Part shown: positions 51,200 to 59,265 of the stretch, one piece after another
Layout of the letters: each line of letters opens with the position of its first letter
Numbering within the stretch: the stretch's first letter is position 1
Assembly: GCF_018130785.1 (NCBI RefSeq)
Contig: NZ_JAFCJT010000005.1
Location: forward strand, 124,001-188,000
Origin: Bradyrhizobium liaoningense
GTDB taxonomy: Bacteria > Pseudomonadota > Alphaproteobacteria > Rhizobiales > Xanthobacteraceae
Reading direction: 5' to 3'
Length of the DNA stretch: 64,000 nt
Position numbers and translations under genes: made by a program
Notes under the pieces: model-generated
Databases searched by the model: none
What the model was told of the DNA's origin: nothing
The model's input: only the letters and a program-made list of their open reading frames with translations

Positions 51200-51952
51200 A
51201 TGGCGAAAATCACCCGCAAGCCGGCCCCGCGCAAAGCCGCCGTGCCGAAGAAAAAGGCAAAGGCGGCGGTCGCGAAGCCGATGGCCGCCGCCAAGAAATC
51301 ACTCAAGGCTATAAAACCGTGGACGCCAGCGGAGATCCACGAGGTCTTCAGCCGCTTCCGCAAGGCCAATCCGGAGCCGAAAGGCGAGCTCGAACACGTC
51401 AATCCCTTCACGCTGCTGGTCGCCGTGGTGCTGTCGGCGCAGGCCACCGATGCCGGGGTCAACAAGGCGACGCGCGTATTGTTCGAGGTCGCCGACACGC
51501 CGCAGAAGATGCTCGACCTCGGCGAAGAACGCTTGCGCGAGTACATCAAGACCATCGGCCTCTATCGCACCAAGGCCAGGAACGTGATCGCGCTGTCGGC
51601 AAAAGTGCTCAGCGAATTCGGCGGCGAGGTGCCGCGCACGCGCGCCGGGATCGAATCCCTGCCAGGCGCCGGTCGCAAGACCGCCAACGTGGTGCTCAAC
51701 ATGGCCTTCGGCGAGCACACCATGGCGGTCGACACGCATGTCTTTCGCGTCGGCAACCGCACCGGGCTCGCGCCGGGCAAGACGCCGCTCGAAGTCGAGC
51801 TTGGTCTCGAAAAGGTGATCCCGGCCGAGTTCATGTTGCACGCCCATCATTGGCTGATTCTGCACGGCCGCTATACTTGCCTCGCGCGCAAGCCGCGCTG
51901 CGAGGTTTGCCTGATCAACGATCTCTGCCGATGGCCGGAGAAGACGGTCTGA
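51200..51952 (+). CDS. nth: endonuclease III
   Basis: Base-excision DNA glycosylase/AP lyase for oxidised pyrimidines. 250 residues from the ATG at 51200. A basic Lys/Ala/Pro extension (about residues 1-40) precedes the helix-hairpin-helix enzyme: NPFTLLVAVVLSAQATDAGV (catalytic region), LPGAGRKTANVVLNMAFGEH (HhH with catalytic Lys), VDTHVFRVGNRTGL (catalytic Asp) and the 4Fe-4S cluster Cys residues in HGRYTCLARKPRCEVCLIND plus LCRWPEK. The basic tail is a common feature of Rhizobiales Nth. A reading from 51164 starts in the promoter gap and is not preferred. Confidence 0.96.
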   Translation: MAKITRKPAPRKAAVPKKKAKAAVAKPMAAAKKSLKAIKPWTPAEIHEVFSRFRKANPEPKGELEHVNPFTLLVAVVLSAQATDAGVNKATRVLFEVADTPQKMLDLGEERLREYIKTIGLYRTKARNVIALSAKVLSEFGGEVPRTRAGIESLPGAGRKTANVVLNMAFGEHTMAVDTHVFRVGNRTGLAPGKTPLEVELGLEKVIPAEFMLHAHHWLILHGRYTCLARKPRCEVCLINDLCRWPEKTV

Positions 51953-52010
51953 GGCGGAATTCGCCGTCGTTCCGGGACGATGTGAAGCAAGCCGGTTTTG
52001 GGGGCATGTC

Positions 52011-53147
52011 GTGAGTCAGCAGGAACAAGTCTCGTCGCCACCGCCGGCCGCGGTACCGGCTCCGCCGCCGAAGCCGACGCAGCGGCCGGCGAGCTCGCTC
52101 TGGAGCCGGCTCGCGGTCCCCTTGTTCGCCGTGATCGTCGCGCTCGCCTTCGTCGCACTGGCGACGCTGCGCTTCGACGAATGGGTCGGCAACGCCGTGA
52201 TCCAGACCACCAACGATGCCTATGTGCGCTCCGATCTGACGCGGCTTGCGAGCCGCGTCTCCGGCGAAGTGCTGACCGTCGGGGTCACCGACTTCCAGCG
52301 CGTCAAGGCCGGCGATCTCCTGATCCAGATCGATCCCGCCGACTACCAGGCCCAGGTCGCACAGTCCGAGGCCGCCGTCGCCGCCGCGCAGGCCGTGCTC
52401 GACAATCTGAGCAACCAGGTCGAGCTGCAATATGCGACCATCGCGCAGGCGCAGGCCGCACAGCTGTCCGCGGAAGCGTTGGAAGTCGAGGCCCGGCAGG
52501 AGCAGGATCGCCAGAAATCGCTGACGCAGACCGAAGCCGGCACACGGCAGCGGCTGGAACAGGCCGTCGCGGGCTACGCGAAGGCGCAGGCCGACGTGCG
52601 TGCCAGTCGCGCCGTCATCGCCGCGCAGCAGCATCAACTCGAAGTTCTGCAGGGCACCAAGAAGCAGCGCGCCGCCGATGTCGCGGCTGCCAAGGCGACG
52701 CTGGCGAGCGCGAAGCTGAAGCTCGGCTATACCACGATCACCGCGCCGTTCGACGGCGTCGTCGGCGAGCGCCAGGTGCAGCCCGGCGACTACGTCAACA
52801 TCGGCACCAACCTCATCAACGTGGTGCCGCTGCCGAAGGTCTATGTGATCGCGAATTACAAGGAGACCCAGCTCACTCATGTCGCGCCCGGCCAACCGGT
52901 CGAGATCACCGTCGATGGCTTCCCGCGCGAGAAGCTGCGCGGCAGGGTCGAACGCATTGCGCCCGCGACCGGCGCGCAAGTGGCCCTGCTGCCGCCGGAC
53001 AATGCGACCGGCAATTTCACAAAGGTCGTGCAGCGCATTCCCGTGCGCATCCAGTTCGACGACAACCAACCGCTGCTGGCGCGGCTGGTGCCGGGCATGT
53101 CGGTCGTCACCAGCATCGACACGAAGGCCGGCAATGGCGGAAAATGA
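52011..53147 (+). CDS. EmrA/HlyD family efflux adaptor
   Basis: 378 residues from a GTG start. A Pro-rich cytoplasmic head is followed by one membrane anchor (about 33-53, LAVPLFAVIVALAFVALATL), then the lipoyl half NAVIQTTNDAYVRSDLTRLA and RVSGEVLTVGVTDFQRVKAG, a coiled coil (about 120-240), the return half YTTITAPFDGVVGERQVQPG, and a beta barrel. This is the EmrA-type adaptor that works with a DHA2 MFS transporter. The MFS gene starts inside its 3' end (14-bp overlap), so the two form one pump. Substrate is not known. A TolC-type channel must come from elsewhere. Confidence 0.93.
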   Translation: MSQQEQVSSPPPAAVPAPPPKPTQRPASSLWSRLAVPLFAVIVALAFVALATLRFDEWVGNAVIQTTNDAYVRSDLTRLASRVSGEVLTVGVTDFQRVKAGDLLIQIDPADYQAQVAQSEAAVAAAQAVLDNLSNQVELQYATIAQAQAAQLSAEALEVEARQEQDRQKSLTQTEAGTRQRLEQAVAGYAKAQADVRASRAVIAAQQHQLEVLQGTKKQRAADVAAAKATLASAKLKLGYTTITAPFDGVVGERQVQPGDYVNIGTNLINVVPLPKVYVIANYKETQLTHVAPGQPVEITVDGFPREKLRGRVERIAPATGAQVALLPPDNATGNFTKVVQRIPVRIQFDDNQPLLARLVPGMSVVTSIDTKAGNGGK

Positions 53148-54762
53148 CGATGCCGGCCACGGACCTCTCTCGCGCGGCGGCATCGCGCCGCAGCCCTTGT
53201 TTGCCGTGGCGGCGGTGCTGCTCGGCTCGTTCCTCGCCAATTTCGACAGCCGGCTGACCACGGTCGGCCTGCCGGACCTGCGCGGTGCGTTCTCGCTCTC
53301 GTTCGACGAGGGCGCCTGGCTTTCGACCGCCGGCATCGGCTCGCAGATCCTGATTGCGCCGGCGGTGGCGTGGCTTGCGACGGTGTTCGGCCTGCGCCGC
53401 GTACTCGGCATTCCGAGCCTCGTCTACGCCGCGGTGTCGCTGATCATTCCCTTCGTGCACGATTATCCGACGCTGCTCGCGCTCAGCGTCATGCACGGCC
53501 TGCTGCTCGGCACCTTCGTGCCTGCGACGCTCATGATCGTGTTACGAAACCTGCCGATCCGATGGTGGGTGCCGGCGATCTCGCTCTATTCGATCAGGGT
53601 CGGCTTTGCGCTCGACACCTCGAGCTCCCTGGTCGGCTTCTATGTCGACCATCTCGGCTGGCAATGGCTGTACTGGCAGGGCGTCGTGATCGCGCCCTTG
53701 ATGGGCCTGATGGTTTATCTGGGCACGCCAAGCGAGCCGGTGAACCGCACGCTGCTGCGCGAGGCCGATTGGGGCGGCATGCTGCTGCTCGGCGCCGCGG
53801 TCTCGATGATCTATGCCGGCCTCGACCAAGGCAATCGCCTGGACTGGCTCGGCTCCGGCACGGTGATGGCGCTGCTCGTCAGCGGTGTGGTGCTGTTCGC
53901 AGGCTTCCTCGTCAACGAGTCGCTGGTGCGACAGCCCTGGGCGCATGTCAACGTGCTGTTCTCGCGCAATGTCGGGTTGGGGTTGGTCTTGATCCTGCTC
54001 TACACGCTGACCAGCCTCTCCAACTCGTCGCTGGTGCCGAATTTCCTCGGCAATGTCGTTCTGCTCCGGCCGGAGCAGAGCGGGGTGTTGCTGCTCACCT
54101 ATGGCGCGCTGCCGATGTTCGTGCTGGTGCCGATCTCGATCTGGCTGCTGCGGCATTTCGATACGCGGTTCGTCGTGGTGCTGGGCTTTGCCTGCTTTGC
54201 CGCGGCCAATCTCTGGGGCACGCAGCTCAGTCATGTCTGGGCGCGCGAGGACTTCATCGGCATCGTGCTGCTCCAGGCGATCGGGCAGTCGCTGCTCCTG
54301 CTGCCGATCATCATCACGCTGCTGTCGAACGCCGATCCGAGCCGCGCCACCTCTTTTGCCGCCTACATCCAGATCATGCGCCTCGGCGGCGCCGAGATCG
54401 GCATCGCGCTGATGGGCACGTGGCTGCGCGTGCGCGAGCAGGTCCATTCGTTCTATCTCGGCCAGAACCTTATGGTCGGCGATGCCGATGTGGTGGGCAG
54501 GCTCAAGCAGCTCGCCGATTACTTCGCAGCCCATGGCACCGGTCTGGCGCAGGCGCGCGCGGTCGGCACGCTTGCCGGCCTGGTGCAGCGCGAGGCCAAC
54601 GTGCTCGCCTATATCGACGGCTTCTGGCTGTGCTTCTGGCTCGCGATCGCCGCGCTCGGGGTCGTCGCGCTGATCACCCGCGCGCCGCCCGGTCCGTTCA
54701 CGCCGGCGCCGTTCGGCTTCGCCAGGATGCTGCTGCGCAAATGCGGGGTGCAAGTGAACTGA
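53134..54762 (+). CDS. DHA2-type MFS drug efflux transporter (EmrB-like)
   Basis: 542 residues from the ATG at 53134, translationally coupled to the adaptor gene. About 14 membrane segments are expected for this group; those visible include LFAVAAVLLGSFLANFDSRL (first helix with a conserved DS-type motif), ILIAPAVAWLATVFGLRRVL, LALSVMHGLLLGTFVPATLM, GMLLLGAAVSMIYAGLDQGN, VGLGLVLILLYTLTSLSNSS and FIGIVLLQAIGQSLLLLPII. Drug:proton antiport coupled to the adaptor is the likely activity. It faces the cysZ-like gene with 30 bp between stops. Confidence 0.9.
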   Translation: MAENDDAGHGPLSRGGIAPQPLFAVAAVLLGSFLANFDSRLTTVGLPDLRGAFSLSFDEGAWLSTAGIGSQILIAPAVAWLATVFGLRRVLGIPSLVYAAVSLIIPFVHDYPTLLALSVMHGLLLGTFVPATLMIVLRNLPIRWWVPAISLYSIRVGFALDTSSSLVGFYVDHLGWQWLYWQGVVIAPLMGLMVYLGTPSEPVNRTLLREADWGGMLLLGAAVSMIYAGLDQGNRLDWLGSGTVMALLVSGVVLFAGFLVNESLVRQPWAHVNVLFSRNVGLGLVLILLYTLTSLSNSSLVPNFLGNVVLLRPEQSGVLLLTYGALPMFVLVPISIWLLRHFDTRFVVVLGFACFAAANLWGTQLSHVWAREDFIGIVLLQAIGQSLLLLPIIITLLSNADPSRATSFAAYIQIMRLGGAEIGIALMGTWLRVREQVHSFYLGQNLMVGDADVVGRLKQLADYFAAHGTGLAQARAVGTLAGLVQREANVLAYIDGFWLCFWLAIAALGVVALITRAPPGPFTPAPFGFARMLLRKCGVQVN

Positions 54763-54792
54763 GAGGTGAGCTGAATGGTGAGCTGAGCGATA

Positions 54793-55533
54793 TCACCGCA
54801 TCTGCCGCGCCGGCTCGATCAGCTCGGGCCGCGGGCCGGACAGGCGCTTGTGCATGTGAACCATGAACGCCATGCCGAAGATCGGCGTCGCCAGATTGAC
54901 GATCGGGATCGAGACGAAGGCCGCGATGAAAAGGCCGGCGGTGAAGATGGTCGCGGCATTGTCGCGCCGCATCGCCTTGGCCTCGTCCGGCGAGCGGAAG
55001 CGCATCGCGGCGAGCTCGAAATATTCGCGCCCGAGCAGCCAGGCGGCGGCGACGAAGAAGATCAGGAATCCGGCACCGGCGAACAGGACCAGCGGCAACG
55101 CTATCAGATAGACCAGGATCGTCAGCAGCGCGGTCTTGACGCCCTCGGAGATCGCCTGGCTGAACGGCAGCGCAGCGCCCGGGCGCTCGGCGGGATAGTG
55201 CTCGCGCTCGACGATGTCGGCGACGTCGTCGACGAACAGGCTCGCCACCAGCGAGGTGATCGCAGGCATCAGGAACACACCGCCGAACACGACGCCGAGG
55301 CCCGCCGCGATCGAGACGATCCAGGCGAGGACCTCGAGCGACGAATGCCAGCTCGGCCCGAGCAGGCCTTCCAGCCAGACCTCGCCATAGGTCGCAAACC
55401 AGCTCAGCAGCCGCTGCAGGCCGATCGCCAGCACGGTGATCAGCACCAGTGCAAGCCCGATCGATCGCCACAGGATCGAGCGCATCGCCGGCGACATCAT
55501 TTGCGACAACGCCTTTACGGCGGCATCCAGCAT
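54793..55533 (-). CDS. CysZ-like EI24-domain membrane protein
   Basis: 246 residues from the ATG at 55533. Hydrophobic segments near residues 24-42, 70-95, 140-170 and 205-225 match the EI24/CysZ family, as do MLDAAVKALSQMMSPAMRSI at the N-terminus and VFLMPAITSLVASLFVDDVAD in the middle. CysZ imports sulphate in enterobacteria, but the alphaproteobacterial branch of the family is not tested in that role, and no sulphur genes are adjacent. The C-terminus PIFGMAFMVHMHKRLSG is conserved. It is monocistronic. Confidence 0.82.
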   Translation of the reverse strand: MLDAAVKALSQMMSPAMRSILWRSIGLALVLITVLAIGLQRLLSWFATYGEVWLEGLLGPSWHSSLEVLAWIVSIAAGLGVVFGGVFLMPAITSLVASLFVDDVADIVEREHYPAERPGAALPFSQAISEGVKTALLTILVYLIALPLVLFAGAGFLIFFVAAAWLLGREYFELAAMRFRSPDEAKAMRRDNAATIFTAGLFIAAFVSIPIVNLATPIFGMAFMVHMHKRLSGPRPELIEPARQMR

Positions 55534-55637
55534 GGGAGTACCTCTCGGGGAAACCACCCGCGAGAGGTAGACATGCCGGGAAGGTTCGACAAGAGGCGGT
55601 GCCCTCCGGGGCGGAATGCCGCGCCTGGAGCGTCAGC

Positions 55638-55724
55638 TCTGATCGGATCAGAACCGAAGCATCAGGTTCTTGTTTTGACGCGCTTTCTTCACGCGAACCG
55701 GCACCCACTTCGCTTGAAAGCGCC
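55638..55724. repeat. rhizobial intergenic repeat (GCATCAGGTTCTTG type)
   Basis: About 87 bp containing GATCGGATCAGAACCG, then CATCAGGTTCTTGTTTTGA and inverted arms GCGCTTTCTTCACGCGAACC and CACTTCGCTTGAAAGCGC. This is a well-known type of short repeat in Bradyrhizobium. It abuts the stop codon of the subtilisin-like protease gene. Confidence 0.75.
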
Positions 55725-57752
55725 CTAGCTGACTCTAATGACGAGGGCGTAGTTCTGCGGCGCGACGGCGATGGAATGAGCGATGACCGAAATCACCGCT
55801 TCGCCGGGCGGCAGATTCTCGAAGATGACCTGCTCCACATTGTTCCGGCGGTCGAAGTCCTTCGAGCCGGCCGGCATGTTGCCATGGCGCTCCTGCTTGT
55901 TGGCCACCACGACGAGATCGAGGTCGCTTTGCAGGCCTTCGCCGGGCGGATCGGTCCAGACCAGCGTGACCTTCAGGCGGCTGCTTCCCGCCGGTATCGT
56001 GACCGTGCGGTCCTCGCGGTTGCCGGCGTCCAGCTTCTTCTTCTCGTCGAAGAACTGCAGCGTTTCGTTCGCGGCATGGGGGCCGACTACGGCCTGAACG
56101 TCGACCCGGCCGAAGCCCTGGCTGTTGCTTGCGACGGATCCCGCCTCCGACGGATGGTATTGTCCGGCAATGCTCCGCGCACCGTTGATGATGAGCGCCT
56201 TGAGCAGCGCGGCGCTTGGCGACTTCAGCCCTTCGCTTTTCCTCAGGAACGCCCGGACCAGGGCGACGGATCCGGCCACCAGCGGCGTCGCCATGCTGGT
56301 GCCGCCCTCGAACATGTAGAGCGGGTCTTGCGAGAGCTTCCATCCCTTCGAGTTCGTGGCACGGGAACGGGTTGACAGAATGAAGGATCCCGGGGCCACG
56401 ACGTCGGGCTTGATGCGTTCGTCGTTGGTGGGTCCGCGGCTGCTGAACGCCACCATCCCTTCGGGATTGTTGGCCACTCGATCGGAGCTGATCGGCGTGG
56501 CCGGAAAATCGTTTGGCCATGCCCTGCCGTAGGTCATGGCCTCGGTGGGACGATTGTTCTCGCAGGCGCCGATGGTGAGGCAGTTCTTGGCCGTACCGGG
56601 CGGCGTCACGGAGTTGGGGTCGACCTGGCCATTGCCATCCTTGTCGCTCCCCTCGTTCCCGGCGGCGAAGCAGATCAGCATGTCGCGGTGCGCGTAGACG
56701 AACGTGTCGAGTTCGTTGGCCTGGGAGTCATACACGCCGAAATTTCCGACGCTGCCCCAGGAGTTGGAATGAATTCGCGCCTTGTCCGTCTTGTAGGGCG
56801 GACCGAACAGCTCATCGAGGCTGTCGGGCAGGCCGCCGAGGTTGCCGCCGCTGTCGAGCACGGATTGCAGAACCAGCTTTGCGCCGGGAGCCGTGCCGCG
56901 GATCGGGCCGTCGCTTTTCGATACGCCGTCGCCGAGGGCAGAACCCGCAACATGGGTGCCGTGGCCGTCCGGATCGTCTTTGCGCCGGGGACGGCCGAGC
57001 GCGTAGAGCTTCTTGACGCGCCCCTTGAAGGCCGGGTGCGTGTTCGTGGTCGATCCCTTGTCGAAACCGGTATCGGCGATCGCGATGATCTCGCCCGCGC
57101 CCTCGCCGCCATTGCTCGGCGTCGCCGCGGGAACGCGAAGAATTCCCCGCGCGATGTTGTTGAGCAGCTTGCGGGGAAAGACCTTCTCGACGCTGCGGAC
57201 CTCGTCGAGCGCCGCGACGTCGGCAAGACGTCGCATCTTCAGCGTCACACGCACCTTGGTGGTGCCCGGAACGACGTCGTCGAGCTGCACATGCGCCGCT
57301 TCCGCGATCTTCCTTGCGGCGGATTTCACGCCGACATTGCGGTGGAGCATGACGTCGACGGTCACGCTGGTGCGGTCGAGCGCCGCCGGCTTTGCCGCGA
57401 GCGCGCGCGCCGCGGCGACGCCTCCCGGTTGGGTGTCCAGGTTGCGCAGTGCCGGCGCGATCTTCACGATGCCCGGGTAGAGGTCTGCCCATGCCACGAA
57501 CGGCAGTTTCCGGACCTTGTCGAGCCCGGACGCCGGAAAGTGACAGACGACGGCGTTGCCCGGGACGGCTTCCAGGATCTCGGCGCCCGCCTTGGCGAGT
57601 TGCTCTCTGCGCTCGGCGTTGAGCGGCTGGTTGGTCTGCACGATGATGTAGTCGGATTCCTTCGCATTCGCATGATCCAGCGATAGCGCCGCGCGTTCCG
57701 CGTGCGGAGCCGAAGGATCGATTGTGATGCCGTTGATCGTGATCTGCGCCAT
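55725..57752 (-). CDS. subtilisin-like (S8) serine protease without a signal peptide
   Basis: 675 residues from the ATG at 57752. The catalytic triad is Asp227 (EIIAIADTGFDKG), His264 (DGHGTHVAGSALGD) and Ser486 (FEGGTSMATPLVAGSVA); the oxyanion Asn366 is in CFAAGNEGSD. The first 200 residues form a non-catalytic N-domain and the C-terminus (about 550-675) a jelly-roll P-domain-like part (RLKVTLVWTDPPGEGLQSDL, then DLVVVANKQ). The start (AQITINGITIDPSAPHAERA) has no Sec or Tat signal, so it is probably cytoplasmic or exported by a non-classical route. It lies 65 bp downstream of the broken phosphorylase-like gene on the same strand. Confidence 0.9.
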   Translation of the reverse strand: MAQITINGITIDPSAPHAERAALSLDHANAKESDYIIVQTNQPLNAERREQLAKAGAEILEAVPGNAVVCHFPASGLDKVRKLPFVAWADLYPGIVKIAPALRNLDTQPGGVAAARALAAKPAALDRTSVTVDVMLHRNVGVKSAARKIAEAAHVQLDDVVPGTTKVRVTLKMRRLADVAALDEVRSVEKVFPRKLLNNIARGILRVPAATPSNGGEGAGEIIAIADTGFDKGSTTNTHPAFKGRVKKLYALGRPRRKDDPDGHGTHVAGSALGDGVSKSDGPIRGTAPGAKLVLQSVLDSGGNLGGLPDSLDELFGPPYKTDKARIHSNSWGSVGNFGVYDSQANELDTFVYAHRDMLICFAAGNEGSDKDGNGQVDPNSVTPPGTAKNCLTIGACENNRPTEAMTYGRAWPNDFPATPISSDRVANNPEGMVAFSSRGPTNDERIKPDVVAPGSFILSTRSRATNSKGWKLSQDPLYMFEGGTSMATPLVAGSVALVRAFLRKSEGLKSPSAALLKALIINGARSIAGQYHPSEAGSVASNSQGFGRVDVQAVVGPHAANETLQFFDEKKKLDAGNREDRTVTIPAGSSRLKVTLVWTDPPGEGLQSDLDLVVVANKQERHGNMPAGSKDFDRRNNVEQVIFENLPPGEAVISVIAHSIAVAPQNYALVIRVS

Positions 57753-57817
57753 GGTCGTTCCAATCTCCCTGATTGATCGTCCGTCCTTTGTCGTCCGCGC
57801 TGGCCGGATCGCTCGGC

Positions 57818-58340
57818 TCAAGTCTCCGCTGCGATGCTGGCCCAGCAGGTGATGGCGCTACAGACCGTGCTCCAGCGGCCGAACCCCTTGTAGATCTGCG
57901 CGGCGAGCTGCTCCTGCTGCTGCAAGGTGCCTTCGGCCTTGATCTGCGGATCGGAGACGTTGCGGATCGCGAGCCAGCGCGGCGCCTTGTCGCCCATCTC
58001 CGACGGTCCAGGTCACGACCAGCACGTCGGCGCGCGGCAGCGGTCCCTTGCCGTTGCCCTTCGGCTTCGGCCCGGTTTGCGGCGCGAGCCCCCTCGGCCA
58101 GGCAATGTCGGTGAAGCGCGACAGCCCGGTCGAGGTCGAGAAGGCCATGAACTCGCGACCTTCGGTCGCTTCGGAATCGAAATCGATGATCTCGCGCCGA
58201 AAGTCTTCGGTCGTGACCCTTGCGGATTTCTTCACCGGGCCCTTGGCCACGCGTTTCACCGCGAAGGTCTCGGGCGGGGGCGGCGTCGTGATCGGATCGA
58301 AACCGAGATTTCTCTCAACCCATTTGCGGTCGGCCAGCAT
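57818..58340 (-). pseudogene. decayed nucleoside-phosphorylase-like protein gene
   Basis: Starts at 58340 with a 160-codon frame whose first 120 residues look real (RKWVERNLGFDPITTPPPPE, then GPLPRADVLVVTWTVGD) and whose end is out of frame (DGRQGAALARDP). A shift of frame near 58003-58010 restores a convincing end: EMGDKAPRWLAIRNVSDPQI, then KAEGTLQQQEQLAAQIYKGF and YKGFGRWSTVCSAITCWA, stopping at 57818. RNVSDPQ and TCWA near the end are typical of a phosphorylase-superfamily protein of Rhizobiales. The intact family has about 250 more residues between VVTWT and the RNVSDP segment, so this copy appears to carry both an internal deletion and a frameshift. The assignment of the family is a judgement from motifs. 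Confidence 0.65.
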
Positions 58341-58761
58341 CGCATCGTCTCCGCAATTGATTTTGACGAATGTCTTTCTTTAGTCGGCCAAGTGGGTCGG
58401 CGGTTGCAATCTTAGATCGAAATCATGGGCGCCGAAGGGTCCGAGCTGTTGACCAATTCCGTGCCGATCCGAGCCCGGCGAGCAATTCACCGGTCATACA
58501 AAGATATTTCTGAAAAAAATGCAGTCCGGTGCCTGAACCAGGCACTGGGCTCCAGATTACACCTATAGTTGAGATACGACAACCTGGCTTCCAATCACAA
58601 CGGAAGGAAGTCGTGGCGAGCTCGACCAGGCGTGTCGCGCTGGTGAACCGGGCCCCCTGGCGCACAACTGCCGCGCGAGCGAAAACTTCTCTCGCGTGCC
58701 GAGCTCGCGGACGAGATGGAATTACGGGAGAGGAGAAGATCCGCGCTGCCGCTGGTCCATC
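58341..58761. other. 421-bp gap, nothing identified
   Basis: Between the start of the decayed gene and the 3' end of nikR. It is more A/T-rich than the chromosome average in places (TCTTTAGTCGGCC, AAAGATATTTCTGAAAAAAA-like stretch near 58500). No repeat of the named families, no gene with a good ribosome-binding site and no clear terminator was found. It must include the promoter for the protease unit. Confidence 0.5.
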
Positions 58762-59208
58762 CTACTCATGCCGATGCCCGTGCTTGCGCGCCTTCGCCTG
58801 CTTCCCTTCACCCGTCGGGATCATCACCACGCGGCCGTAGCGGACGCCGCGTTCGGCGATGATGTGGTCGGCGAAATGCCTGACCTCACCGGCGTCGCCG
58901 CGCAGCGCCGTCATCTCCATGCAATTGTTGTCGTCGAGATGGACATGCAGGGTGGCCAGCGCGAGGTCGTGGTGGCCGTGGAATTCCTGCACCAGGCGTT
59001 TCGAGAGATCGCGCGCGGCGTGGTCGTAGACATAGACGAGGCCGGCAACGCAGGGACCGGTCTGCGCGGTGTCCTCGGTGCTCTGTTGCAGGCCGGCGCG
59101 CGCGAGGTCGCGGATGATCTCGGAGCGGTTCTGGTAGCCGCGCGCTTCCGCCGCCGCATCGATCTCCGCCAAAAGATCGTCCTCGATGGTGATCGTAATC
59201 CGCTGCAT
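58762..59208 (-). CDS. nikR: nickel-responsive regulator NikR
   Basis: 148 residues. An N-terminal ribbon-helix-helix DNA-binding domain (MQRITITIEDDLLAEIDAAA, EARGYQNRSEIIRDLARAGL) and a C-terminal ACT-like metal domain. The square-planar nickel ligands are visible as His77, His88, His90 and Cys96 in FHGHHDLALATLHVHLDDNN and CMEMTALRG, at the spacing of E. coli NikR (His76, His87, His89, Cys95). It normally represses nickel uptake genes when nickel is high. Here no nickel transporter or urease gene is adjacent; instead it follows the copper P-type ATPase gene by 57 bp on the same strand. A His-rich tail (KARKHGHRHE) ends the protein. Confidence 0.95.
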   Translation of the reverse strand: MQRITITIEDDLLAEIDAAAEARGYQNRSEIIRDLARAGLQQSTEDTAQTGPCVAGLVYVYDHAARDLSKRLVQEFHGHHDLALATLHVHLDDNNCMEMTALRGDAGEVRHFADHIIAERGVRYGRVVMIPTGEGKQAKARKHGHRHE

Positions 59209-59221
59209 CAGGTCCTCTCCG

Positions 59222-59252
59222 CGTGTACCGCCGAATGGACCTGTTCTACACG
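59222..59252. promoter_or_regulatory. inverted repeat before nikR (possible operator)
   Basis: Perfect 6-base arms CGTGTA and TACACG separated by 19 bases, ending 14 bp before the nikR start in the copA-nikR gap. The geometry resembles a NikR-type half-site pair, but the sequence is not the enterobacterial GTATGA-N16-TCATAC operator. Autoregulation is a guess from position. Confidence 0.35.
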
Positions 59253-59265
59253 GATTTCGCGCTCC

